A DNA stretch of 39,757 nt, taken from Flavobacteriales bacterium. Its GTDB lineage: Bacteria; Bacteroidota; Bacteroidia; Flavobacteriales_D; Sanyastnellaceae. The stretch covers positions 1-39,757 of the forward strand of contig CANHSF010000006.1 of NCBI GenBank assembly GCA_947463065.1. The letters are read 5' to 3'. Below, one piece after another: positions 25,305 to 33,263 of this stretch. The notes under the pieces are model-generated. The model saw only the letters and a program-made list of their open reading frames with translations. It made no database searches and was not told the origin of the DNA. Each line of letters opens with the position of its first letter. Position 1 is the first letter of the stretch. The position numbers and the translations under genes are program-made.

Positions 25305-27373
25305 GGGGCTGGATCAAATATAGCTGTGTCATGTGCCTGCTGTGCTCAGCATTCGGCCTGGTTGCTCAAAGCGAGGAACTCAAAAACAATATCATCGAAC
25401 AACGCATCGAAGTCATTGTAGCCAATCTCGAAGAAGGTGTGGATTTGGATTACACCACCTTGTTGGAGGACCTGCAAGGGTTTTACGACCAACCCCTCAA
25501 CCTCAATTCCGCAAGCATTGAAGACCTTCGGGAATTGTATTTGCTTTCCGACTTGCAGATTGTTGCGCTGCAAAATCACATCGCTCAATTTGGCGCTTTG
25601 AAGAGCATCTATGAATTGCAGGCTGTCGCTTTGTTTGACCTCAATACCATTCGTCAGATCGAACCCTTCGTTGCGGTAGGGCCCACAGGCATGCTGGAAA
25701 AAGTGAGTTTTCGCACGATTTTCAACGAAGCCAACAGCGACCTGATGATGCGCTACAGAAGGGAGTTCCAAACGAGACAAGGTTATCTGCGCGATCCTGA
25801 AACCGGCGAAACTCCCTATGCGGGTTCTCCCGATTACATGTACGCCAGGTATCGTTTGCAATTCAGAAAGGCATTGCAATTGGGCTTCACGATGGAAAAG
25901 GATCCCGGTGAATCCCTCGCCAATGGTCCTGATTTTTCTAGCGCACACGTGATGTACAACGACAATCGTTTTGTGCGAAAAGTCATCGTGGGCGATTTTC
26001 AAGCCATGTTTGGTCAGGGCCTGACGTTTTGGAATGGTCTGGGCTTTGGCAAATCGCCGTTTATTCTCAACACCAAAAAGAACGCGTTGGGATTCAGGCC
26101 CTACACCAGTGTCCAAGAAGGGCAATTTATGCGGGGCGCAGCAGCTACTTTTGGGTATAAAAAATGGTCGCTGTCTCTTTTTGGTTCGCAAAAAAACATG
26201 GATGCTTCGGTGCAAACCGACAGTACCTTGACCGAAGCTGTGGACGATGGCGTGTTGGTCTCGTCCATCAATGCGGCGGGACTGCACCGAACGGCTTCTG
26301 AAATCGCTAAGCGCGGTGCTTTGCGCGAGACGGTGGTGGGCGGCAACATTGATTATCGTGCAGCAAAAGGTTCCATAGGCATCACTGCTGCTCAGGTGCA
26401 ATACAATGCTCCTCTCGCCTTGAATCTTGATCTTTACCGCTATTACCGTCCTGCCGGTAGTGCGTTTACAACGGTGGGGGTCAATTATCAAACGGTTTGG
26501 CGAAATGCCAATTTTTTTGGAGAAGTGGCACGCAGCGGAAACGGCGGTTGGTCGGCCTTGAACGGTATGGTGGCATCGCTGCATCCTGCTGTGGCTGTGA
26601 GTTTGCTGCACCGTCATTTCTCCAACGATTACCAGGCGCTTTATGCCAATGTGTTTGCCGAGAATCAAGACAATCCGGCCAATGAGCGCGGTCTATTTGC
26701 CGGCGTACAAACCACTTGGCCAAAGGGCTGGACGCTCACTACCTACATCGATTTGGTCAAGTATCCGTGGTTGCGCTACCGTGTGGATGCACCCAGTTCG
26801 GCCACCGATTTTTTGGTACAGCTCAACTATAAACCCAATCGCAAGGACGAGTTTTATGTGCGGTTTCGTCGGCGAGGCGATGTGCAAAATGCAGCAAGCG
26901 CCGATCAGCGGATTACACCGCCTGTGGACTTGGAGCGCGATGTCTTCCGGGTCAACGCATCGTATATGATTCATCCCAATGTGCAGTTGAAGTCGCGTTT
27001 GGAGTGGGTGTTTTACCGCAAGGAAAATCTCAATCAACAAGGCTATTTGGCTTACCAGGATGTGGCGTTCAAAAAAATCGGATGGCCGGTGCAGTTGGTT
27101 GCACGTTATGCGCTTTTCAAAACCGACGATTGGAACGCCCGTGTTTATGCCTACGAAAACGATGTGCTTTATGCATTCAGCATTCCAGCGCACAATGGAG
27201 TGGGCAGCCGCATGTACGGTATGGTGAGTTGGGACATCCGCAAGGGGTTGGAACTTCAGGTGCGTTTTGCGCGGTGGCTTTACAGCGATAAACGAATCAT
27301 TGGTTCGGGCAATCAAGAAATTCGGGGCAATCAGCTCAGCGATGTGCACGTGATGCTGCGTTGGAGGTTTTGA
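25301..27373 (+). CDS. Helix-hairpin-helix (ComEA-like) domain fused to a beta-barrel-like protein
   Basis: This 690-residue protein has a signal peptide ending near LVAQ. An N-terminal region of about residues 60-128 contains ComEA-type helix-hairpin-helix motifs: LNLNSASIEDLRELYLLSD, then FGALKSIYELQAVALFD and LNTIRQIEPFV. The rest is beta-rich with strands such as YARYRLQFRKALQLGFTMEK and ends in aromatic HVMLRWRF, consistent with an outer-membrane barrel. HHH motifs in secreted ComEA bind DNA during uptake, but for this Bacteroidota architecture the function is not established. Translation is coupled to the upstream barrel gene by an ATGA overlap. Confidence 0.8.
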   Translation: MRGWIKYSCVMCLLCSAFGLVAQSEELKNNIIEQRIEVIVANLEEGVDLDYTTLLEDLQGFYDQPLNLNSASIEDLRELYLLSDLQIVALQNHIAQFGALKSIYELQAVALFDLNTIRQIEPFVAVGPTGMLEKVSFRTIFNEANSDLMMRYRREFQTRQGYLRDPETGETPYAGSPDYMYARYRLQFRKALQLGFTMEKDPGESLANGPDFSSAHVMYNDNRFVRKVIVGDFQAMFGQGLTFWNGLGFGKSPFILNTKKNALGFRPYTSVQEGQFMRGAAATFGYKKWSLSLFGSQKNMDASVQTDSTLTEAVDDGVLVSSINAAGLHRTASEIAKRGALRETVVGGNIDYRAAKGSIGITAAQVQYNAPLALNLDLYRYYRPAGSAFTTVGVNYQTVWRNANFFGEVARSGNGGWSALNGMVASLHPAVAVSLLHRHFSNDYQALYANVFAENQDNPANERGLFAGVQTTWPKGWTLTTYIDLVKYPWLRYRVDAPSSATDFLVQLNYKPNRKDEFYVRFRRRGDVQNAASADQRITPPVDLERDVFRVNASYMIHPNVQLKSRLEWVFYRKENLNQQGYLAYQDVAFKKIGWPVQLVARYALFKTDDWNARVYAYENDVLYAFSIPAHNGVGSRMYGMVSWDIRKGLELQVRFARWLYSDKRIIGSGNQEIRGNQLSDVHVMLRWRF

Positions 27374-27421
27374 TCGCGAATCCCTGTATTGGTGCATGGA
27401 ATATGTTGCCACATGGAATTT

Positions 27422-27453
27422 TTTGGCTTTCCATTGAAACTTTCTTATATTTG
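27422..27453 (+). promoter_or_regulatory. Candidate Bacteroidota promoter (TTTG-N20-TATATTTG)
   Basis: TTTG at 27422-27425 and TATATTTG at 27446-27453 are separated by 20 bases, the best match in the window to the -33/-7 consensus. It lies 154 bases before the mini T9SS gene at 27608, leaving a long 5' leader in which no riboswitch is recognised. Confidence 0.55.
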
Positions 27454-27607
27454 TTAGGTAAACACTTGGAAATCACGGGGTATTCGGTGGCTGTTTTTCG
27501 CCGCAGTGCGCGGTACCTCTCGTTTGAAACCTCAGCCTCGATCGATTGAACGGCTTTGCCCAATGCGGCAGGATTTTTGTCTTCCGACGGCTAACAAAAA
27601 CGGAACA

Positions 27608-27946
27608 ATGATGAAGAAATTTGTACTTGTATTCCTCGCCTCCTGCTTCTGGACCATTGCAGCACTGCAAGCGCAGTCCAATGAGCGTCATCCGATTAGC
27701 ACAGCATCTATTGCCTCCAACGATGGCAAAATTGAGTTGTTTTTTGACGAGCCGGTCACCGAACATTTTACGGTGGAAGTGCGCGATTTAACTGGCAAAA
27801 CCGTGTACGTCTTGCACAGTGAACTGCACAATGGCGGTTGCCAAAACCTAGATTTACCAGCCGAAAATTTGCGCAAAGGCATCTACATGGTCCTAATAAC
27901 TGGGGTATCGGGCAAAACCAAAACGCTCAAACTTCAACGCAACTAA
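27608..27946 (+). CDS. Minimal T9SS type A sorting-domain protein
   Basis: Starting at the ATG at 27608 (MMKKFVLVF) this encodes 112 residues. A signal peptide ending near LQAQ is followed by only about 90 residues. These align over their length with a type A sorting domain: FTVEVRDLTGKTVYVLHSE, NLDLPAENLRKGIYMVLITG and KTLKLQRN. There is almost no passenger domain. The product may be a secreted minimal tail protein, a remnant of a larger secreted protein, or a small effector. It has its own candidate promoter and a strong terminator downstream, which argues for an expressed single gene. Confidence 0.8.
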   Translation: MMKKFVLVFLASCFWTIAALQAQSNERHPISTASIASNDGKIELFFDEPVTEHFTVEVRDLTGKTVYVLHSELHNGGCQNLDLPAENLRKGIYMVLITGVSGKTKTLKLQRN

Positions 27947-27996
27947 GCGGTCCATCATTACCCGTTGGCCCAAGTCCATTGACAAATGATATTGCT

Positions 27997-28028
27997 ACTC
28001 GAAGCGCCTTTGCTTCGGGTTTTTTTTT
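27997..28028 (+). terminator. Rho-independent terminator
   Basis: ACTCGAAGC (27997-28005) pairs with GCTTCGGGT (28012-28020), including one G-T pair, across a six-base loop. A run of T to 28028 follows. It ends the mini T9SS gene 50 bases after its stop. Confidence 0.85.
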
Positions 28029-28148
28029 GAAGTTGCTGAATTCGACAATTTCAACAAGATCGCCACATCCTTGCGAATTGGTGGCCCATGCACGTCGGAT
28101 TTCGAGATAAATCACTTTCCTTTGCATTACCAAAAGGGACAATAGCAA

Positions 28149-28889
28149 ATGGTTTTAAAAGCCGATCATATCGTACGCCGTTACGGCCAGCGCACCGTTG
28201 TGAAGGGGGTGGATTTCCACGTCAGTCAGGGAGAAATCGTTGGGCTGCTCGGACCCAATGGTGCCGGCAAAACCACCAGTTTTTACATGGTCGTGGGCTT
28301 GGTCAAACCCAATGAAGGTCGAATCGTTTTGGACGGCTTGGACATCACCCACGAACCCATGTACCGCAGAGCACAATTGGGAGTGGGCTATCTGCCGCAA
28401 GAAGCCAGCATCTTTCGCAAACTCAGCATCGAAGACAACATCAAGGCGGTTTTGGAACTTACCCAATTGTCCAAGGCCGAGCAAAGGCTCAAATTGGAAT
28501 CGCTGCTGGAGGAATTCGGACTTGCCCACAAGCGCAAGTACATAGGAAATCACCTCAGCGGTGGAGAGCGTCGGCGCACCGAAATTGCCCGCGCTTTGGC
28601 GACCGACCCCAAGTTTATTCTTTTGGACGAACCTTTTGCCGGTGTGGACCCCATTGCCGTGGAGGATATCCAAAAGATCGTGTGGCAACTCAAGTCGCGC
28701 AACATCGGCGTGCTCATCACCGATCACAATGTACAAGAGACCTTGAGCATTACCGATCGGGCTTATCTCCTGTACGATGGAAGCATCCTCAAAGCGGGCA
28801 CTGCCGAGGAATTGGCGGCCGATGAACAAGTGCGTCGGGTGTACCTGGGCCAAAACTTTGAGTTGCGTCGGGTTAAAATGGGCGTGTGA
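28149..28889 (+). CDS. lptB: LPS export ABC transporter ATPase LptB
   Basis: This 246-residue ATPase powers extraction of lipopolysaccharide from the inner membrane by LptFG. It carries Walker [10 protein letters not shown], the LptB-typical [20 protein letters not shown] around the Q-loop, signature [15 protein letters not shown], Walker [14 protein letters not shown] and the H-loop [10 protein letters not shown]. Length and motifs are those of canonical LptB. In this window it stands alone between a terminator and the sensor kinase, with no lptC/lptA neighbours, which is common in Bacteroidota. Confidence 0.93.
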   Translation: MVLKADHIVRRYGQRTVVKGVDFHVSQGEIVGLLGPNGAGKTTSFYMVVGLVKPNEGRIVLDGLDITHEPMYRRAQLGVGYLPQEASIFRKLSIEDNIKAVLELTQLSKAEQRLKLESLLEEFGLAHKRKYIGNHLSGGERRRTEIARALATDPKFILLDEPFAGVDPIAVEDIQKIVWQLKSRNIGVLITDHNVQETLSITDRAYLLYDGSILKAGTAEELAADEQVRRVYLGQNFELRRVKMGV

Positions 28890-29020
28890 TCGGCGCGTCA
28901 AAAAACTGACGATTGTCATGTTTTTGTTTGAGTGTTCTCATTTTTACAAGCGCCGTGCAGTTTTTTGATATTCCTTTGGCTCCATGAAGTTCATCGCCCA
29001 TCCCATTGGGTGCTTTATCT

Positions 29021-30235
29021 ATGCTAAGTCGAAGTGAATCACGGTTTGAAAATGTCTTTCATCATGTCAATGAAGGCATCTTGATCTGCAACCACAAAGG
29101 GCAGATCATCTTGACCAATCCCAAATGCAATGTGCTTTTTGGCTATGACACCGATGAGCTCAATGGGGCGCAGGTCGAAATTTTGATTCCCTCCAAATTT
29201 GCCGAACGCCACGTGGAGCATCGCGATAGCTTCATGAAGCATCCCGTGCGCCGTCCTATGGGCAACAACATGACGCTCTTTGGAAAACGCAAAAACGGCG
29301 ATGAGTTTCCGGTCGAGGTTAGTCTGAGCCATTACGAAACGGCTGAAGGCATGTTTGTGATCGGTTTTGTCATCGATGTTTCTGAGCGTTTTGAGCAACA
29401 AAAACGAATCATGCGCATCAATTCGGAACTCAAGTTGCTCAATGAAAATCTGGAAAACAAAGTCAGTGAACGGACCTTGGTGCTTCGTGAGGCGCTCAAT
29501 GCCCTCGAAGCATCGCGCGATGAATTGGAGCAGGCCCTGGAAAAGGAAAAGGAATTGAATGAGATGAAGTCCAGGTTCATCACCATGGCTTCGCATGAGT
29601 TTCGTACACCTCTCAGCACCATTCTTTCATCGGCTTCATTGATCAGCAAATACATGGAGACCCATCATCAAGAGCAACGCGAAAAGCATGTGGGTCGAAT
29701 CAAATCGGCGGTGAATGGGTTGACTGAAATTCTCAATGACTTTTTGTCCATCGGCAAGTTGGAAGAGGGTAAAATTCAAGTGCAATGGATGCCAGTAGAC
29801 GTGGTGACGCTTATCCAAGAGGTGATCGACGATTTGCATGTGCTGTGTAAAGAAGGTCAGCAGATTCACTTGGAGCACAACGTGGATACCCCATGGATTA
29901 CAGACAAAGCCTTGTTGCGCAATATGATGGTCAATCTGATCTCGAATGCCATCAAGTTCTCGAATGATCATTCGGTTATTCATGTTCGGGTCGAAGTCTG
30001 CGATGATGGCCTATGCCTGGAGGTGAAAGATCAGGGCATTGGAATTTCCGAAGAGGACAAACGCCACTTGTTTGAACGTTTTTTCCGCGGAAAGAATGCT
30101 CAGAACATACAGGGCACCGGATTGGGACTCAACATCATCACTAAATATTTGGAACTCCTCAACGGAACGATCCACGTGGACAGTGAATTGAACGTTGGCA
30201 CTACATTTCGCATTCAAATCCCACAAAAAAAATAA
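29021..30235 (+). CDS. Soluble PAS-domain sensor histidine kinase
   Basis: From the ATG at 29021 (MLSRSESRFENVF) the protein has 404 residues; a TTG five codons earlier is less likely. There are no membrane segments, so it should sense a cytoplasmic signal. A PAS domain spans about residues 5-125, with NVLFGYDTDELNG and FGKRKNGDEFPVEVSLS. A coiled coil (about 130-185) leads to the H-box SHEFRTPLSTILSSAS with phospho-acceptor His192. The ATPase domain has NMMVNLISNAIKFS, KDQGIGI and GTGLGLNI. It precedes a response regulator gene by six bases, so the two form a two-component pair. The PAS ligand is unknown; the RH/HRDSF region faintly recalls FixL-type PAS folds but haem binding is not shown. 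Confidence 0.9.
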   Translation: MLSRSESRFENVFHHVNEGILICNHKGQIILTNPKCNVLFGYDTDELNGAQVEILIPSKFAERHVEHRDSFMKHPVRRPMGNNMTLFGKRKNGDEFPVEVSLSHYETAEGMFVIGFVIDVSERFEQQKRIMRINSELKLLNENLENKVSERTLVLREALNALEASRDELEQALEKEKELNEMKSRFITMASHEFRTPLSTILSSASLISKYMETHHQEQREKHVGRIKSAVNGLTEILNDFLSIGKLEEGKIQVQWMPVDVVTLIQEVIDDLHVLCKEGQQIHLEHNVDTPWITDKALLRNMMVNLISNAIKFSNDHSVIHVRVEVCDDGLCLEVKDQGIGISEEDKRHLFERFFRGKNAQNIQGTGLGLNIITKYLELLNGTIHVDSELNVGTTFRIQIPQKK

Positions 30236-30241
30236 GGCACT

Positions 30242-31297
30242 ATGAAAAACATCTTATTGATTGAAGACAACCCCGATGTTCGGGAGAATTCAGCCGAAAT
30301 CTTGACCATGGCGGGTTATCAGGTACGCACCGCCGAGAATGGAAAAGTGGGCGTTGAAATGGTCAAACTCGAGCGACCAGATTTGATCGTGTGCGATATC
30401 ATGATGCCGGTTTTGGATGGTTTTGGTGTGCTTCAAGTCCTCAGTATGTCGGAAGAAACAGCGGCGATTCCGTTCATTTTTCTTACCGCCAAGACAGAAC
30501 GTGCCGACGTACGCAAAGGCATGGAAATGGGCGCCGATGATTATCTCACCAAGCCATTTGACGATGTGGAACTGTTGAAGGCGGTAGAAAGCCGATTGAA
30601 TAAGGTGCGCCAGCGTCAGAACGATCCACTGCAAAACGCTACCATAGAGCATATGCTCGGTCAATTGCACGGTTTGGAAGACATCGCCACCGTGGCCCAG
30701 CGTACCCAAGTCAAAAATTACCGCAAACGAGAGGTTATCTTTACAGAAGGCGATACTCCTCAAGGACTGTTCTATCTCAAATCAGGCAAAGTGAAGCTGT
30801 ACAAGAGCCATGAGTTGGGAAAAGATTTGATCACACATCTCTTGCAGCCGGGCGATTTTTTTGGCTACCTGTCCTTGTTGCAAGGCACACCGTACAACCA
30901 AAGCGCCGAAACCATCGAAGAATCCGAGGTCGTGATGTATAGCGTAGAAGACTTCATGCATTTGATCACGGCTTCGCCTCAAGTCGCTGAGCAATTCATA
31001 CGGTTGCTGGCAGGCAATGTGCAAAAGGAGCACGATCGACTGATTGCATTGGCTTACAGCAGTGTGCGCAAACGCACGGCCGAAGCGCTGCTCACGTTGA
31101 AGGACCGATACCATACCGATACCGAGCGTCCATTCGGTATGTCGATTTCACGCGATGATTTGGCCAAATTGGTCGGTACAGCTACAGAATCGCTCATTCG
31201 CACCATCAGCGACTTCAAAGAGGAGGGATTGATTCAGGTCAACGCCTCCAATATTACCATTCTCAATGTGAAAAAATTGGAACAAATGCGCAATTGA
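30242..31297 (+). CDS. Response regulator with REC plus CRP/FNR-type output
   Basis: This 351-residue protein fuses a receiver domain (about residues 1-120) to a CRP/FNR-like module. The receiver has the acidic pair in LIEDNPDV, phospho-acceptor Asp52 in LIVCDIMMP, the T in FLTAKT and Lys in YLTKPF. A cyclic-nucleotide-binding-type beta roll follows (about 135-255, GLFYLKSGKVKLYK, LLQPGDFFGYLSLLQG), then a winged helix with recognition helix ATESLIRTISDFKEEGLI. The phosphate-binding cassette lacks the Glu and Arg of E. coli CRP (GYL and QSA instead of GEL and RSA), and no N-terminal FNR Cys cluster is present. Control is therefore probably by phosphorylation from the adjacent kinase. Glu and Arg of the recognition helix are kept, predicting a TGA-containing half-site. 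Confidence 0.9.
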   Translation: MKNILLIEDNPDVRENSAEILTMAGYQVRTAENGKVGVEMVKLERPDLIVCDIMMPVLDGFGVLQVLSMSEETAAIPFIFLTAKTERADVRKGMEMGADDYLTKPFDDVELLKAVESRLNKVRQRQNDPLQNATIEHMLGQLHGLEDIATVAQRTQVKNYRKREVIFTEGDTPQGLFYLKSGKVKLYKSHELGKDLITHLLQPGDFFGYLSLLQGTPYNQSAETIEESEVVMYSVEDFMHLITASPQVAEQFIRLLAGNVQKEHDRLIALAYSSVRKRTAEALLTLKDRYHTDTERPFGMSISRDDLAKLVGTATESLIRTISDFKEEGLIQVNASNITILNVKKLEQMRN

Positions 31298-31314
31298 TGC
31301 AGCGGCGCATCAAT
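31293..31314. terminator. Bidirectional hairpin between convergent genes
   Basis: ATTGATGC (31293-31300) pairs perfectly with GCATCAAT (31307-31314) around a six-base loop. The stem covers the last codons of the REC-CRP gene and of the convergent MFS gene. No T run follows on either side, so termination is plausible but not certain. Confidence 0.45.
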
Positions 31315-32722
31315 GCCCACCGCTCACTGGCGCAGCATCCAAATGGCGAGTGCGCCAAGCGTAGTAGGCGAGATAGATGAAGCAGACAATCCCAACCCAA
31401 TAGCTTTGCTGGATGCCAACCACTTGTTCCGACAAGTAGCCTTGGGTGTAGCTCACCAATCCGCCGCCCATGATCATCATGATCAGCAACGAAGAGCCCA
31501 CGTTGGTATGCCGGCCCAATCCAGAAATGGCAATGGTAAAAATACAAGGCCAAAGCGTACTGCAGAATAGTCCCACGGCTATGAAAGCATACGCACTCAC
31601 CATGCCTGTTCCGTAGATGCCAATCAAAAGGGAAATGATCGCTGCGGCGGAGAACAACAACAATTGACGCGATGGCAATCCTTTGCTGAGGTAATCGAGC
31701 CCAATAAGTACTACGATGAGTCCAGCATAACTGTAAAATTCCTCCACGGGATGTTCAGCGATTTTGTTGGCCAGAATAAAAATGCCAAAAGCAACAAAAG
31801 GCAATACCACGTTGAATACTTGTTTGAGGGTATTGCTCACCCCAAATGCACCTGCCGCTGAGGTCCAACGGCCAATCATCAAGCTTGCCCAGAACAGCGA
31901 AACATAGGGCGCAACGGCATCTTCGCTCACTCCGAGTTTTTGCTTGAGGAAGTCGGGCAAGTTACTCGCTGTTGACACTTCGACACCGACATAGACAAAT
32001 ATTGCAATCATGCCCAGGGTGAGTTGAGGATATTGGAATACGCTGGATTTGGCGGGTGTTGCGCCATTGGTGGTTGCATCTTCTTCGGTGATCACATCGG
32101 GCAAACTCGACCATTTAATCAGCGCTGCAGCCAATACGAATGCACCCCCTAATGCGATGTAAGGAATTTGTACGTTGGACAATTCCATGGCAGCTCCATC
32201 GCCTTTGGGCGCTCCAAAAATTGCGAAGGCCACGATGACAGGGCCAATGGTGGTGCCGATGTTGTTGATGCCGCCCGCAAGACTTAGCCGTTGTGATCCG
32301 GTGCTTGAGTCTCCCAGCCGAATAATGAGTGGATTGGCAGCAATCTGTTGCATCGAAAATCCTAGGCCTACGATGAACAGCCCACTGATCAGTAAGGTGA
32401 ACGACTGGCTGTTGGCTGCAGGAATAAAGAGTAAGGAGCCAAAGGCCGAAATGAGCAGACCCAAGGCCATTCCGTTGCGGTAGCCGATGCTATTGAGGAT
32501 ATCGCTTTTGCGCACATACGACAAACCAAAATAGATCAACGATCCCACGGTATAGGAAATATAAAAAGCGACCGAGATGAGCTGCACTTTGCTTTGGCTC
32601 AGGTTCAGGGCCTTTTTGAATACCGGAATCAAGATGTCGTTGCTGGCGGCTACAAATCCCCAAAAGAAAAAAATGGATATGAGCGTAATGAATGCCGCAA
32701 TGTTGGTCTTTGGTTTAGTCAT
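31310..32722 (-). CDS. Sugar MFS transporter (FucP-like)
   Basis: From the ATG at 32722 (MTKPKTNIAAF) this encodes 470 residues with about twelve membrane helices. The start of TM1, FFFWGFVAASNDILIPVFK, is typical of the FucP/NagP/GlcP branch of the major facilitator superfamily. AANPLIIRLGDSSTGSQRLSL and GGINNIGTTIGPV (about residues 130-160) are also characteristic, as is SALWPxIF-like STLWPCIFTIAISGLG near the C-terminus. Members import fucose, glucose, N-acetylglucosamine or similar sugars with protons; the exact substrate is not visible. A longer upstream frame exists but contains the repeat region at 32868-32929 and is not credible. No catabolic gene is adjacent. Confidence 0.9.
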   Translation of the reverse strand: MTKPKTNIAAFITLISIFFFWGFVAASNDILIPVFKKALNLSQSKVQLISVAFYISYTVGSLIYFGLSYVRKSDILNSIGYRNGMALGLLISAFGSLLFIPAANSQSFTLLISGLFIVGLGFSMQQIAANPLIIRLGDSSTGSQRLSLAGGINNIGTTIGPVIVAFAIFGAPKGDGAAMELSNVQIPYIALGGAFVLAAALIKWSSLPDVITEEDATTNGATPAKSSVFQYPQLTLGMIAIFVYVGVEVSTASNLPDFLKQKLGVSEDAVAPYVSLFWASLMIGRWTSAAGAFGVSNTLKQVFNVVLPFVAFGIFILANKIAEHPVEEFYSYAGLIVVLIGLDYLSKGLPSRQLLLFSAAAIISLLIGIYGTGMVSAYAFIAVGLFCSTLWPCIFTIAISGLGRHTNVGSSLLIMMIMGGGLVSYTQGYLSEQVVGIQQSYWVGIVCFIYLAYYAWRTRHLDAAPVSGGH

Positions 32723-33060
32723 GGTGGTAGGCTCAAGTTGGTTTGAGCGCCCCAATGATACGCAAAATTGGTTTAACCTCCTTTCTTTGTTGTCAAGATA
32801 TTGTGCTTTTGACAATAAGCCCCCCATCCAAGCCCATTTAAGGACGGAAGGATGAATGATTTGTCTTGCGACGCAATGCTTTGTTGAGCGGCGCATGCTT
32901 TGATGAGCGACGCAATGCCTTGCGTCGATACAGCATTTTCGGATGGAATATGCTTCGGCCGCACAGTGATTTTCCCTAGACCCCGAATCTCTCAGCGGCC
33001 GCGTTGGTGGATGGTTCTCGCGTGAATGTTTTTTTGGACTTCGGATCATCGTTTTTACAA
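32723..33060. other. Gene-free stretch before the MFS gene
   Basis: No credible gene is seen here. The short open frames are made of repeat sequence. The stretch contains the short imperfect repeat and perfect hairpin at 32868-32929; the rest shows no recognisable element. The heptamer array follows directly. Confidence 0.6.
32868..32929. repeat. Three imperfect 19-22-base repeats, the last forming a perfect stem-loop
   Basis: Units start at 32868 (GCGACGCAATGCTTTGTTGA), 32888 (GCGGCGCATGCTTTGATGA) and 32907 (GCGACGCAATGCC...). The third contains CGACGCAA (32908-32915) and TTGCGTCG (32920-32927), a perfect eight-base-pair stem with loop TGCC. A 12-base copy of its core, CGACGCAATGCC, also occurs at 8340-8351, in the gap before mlaE. 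It lies about 145-205 bases upstream of the MFS start; a regulatory or dispersed-repeat role is unproven. Confidence 0.6.
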
Positions 33061-33260
33061 AACCTCGCACCTCCAACCTCCAACCTCCAACCTCTTACCT
33101 CCAACCTCGCACCTCCAACCTCCAACCTCTCACCTCCAACCTCCAACCTCCAACCTCTCACCTCCAACCTCACACCTCCAACTTCGCACCTCCAACCTCA
33201 CACCACCAACCTCGCACCTCCAACCTCCAACCTCTCACCTCCAACCTCACACCTCCAACC
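33061..33260. repeat. 28-unit heptamer tandem array (AACCTCC / CACCTCN)
   Basis: The stretch divides into 28 consecutive heptamers plus four bases with no insertion or deletion. The core ACCTC is kept in all but two units (33180 and 33201), while the first and seventh bases vary. On the minus strand it reads as GGAGGTT/GGAGGTG, rich in paired G runs. It ends three bases before the stop codon of the TauE/SafE-like gene. Because 7 is not a multiple of 3, every frame is open, giving false low-complexity ORFs on both strands. Confidence 0.95.
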
Positions 33261-33263
33261 GTT

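Noticed and set aside
28896-28911. CGTCA/TGACG hairpin after lptB as a terminator
   Set aside because: Only five base pairs with an A-rich loop and no immediate T run; not strong enough to call.
29021-29400. FixL-type haem-binding PAS domain
   Set aside because: The RH/HRDSF segment also fits ordinary PAS domains and the proximal His register does not match clearly.
32773-32964. Minus-strand 63-residue open frame upstream of the MFS gene
   Set aside because: It is built from the short repeat and hairpin sequence and has no protein-like features.
33061-33260. CRISPR array
   Set aside because: Units are contiguous heptamers with no spacers and no cas genes are present.
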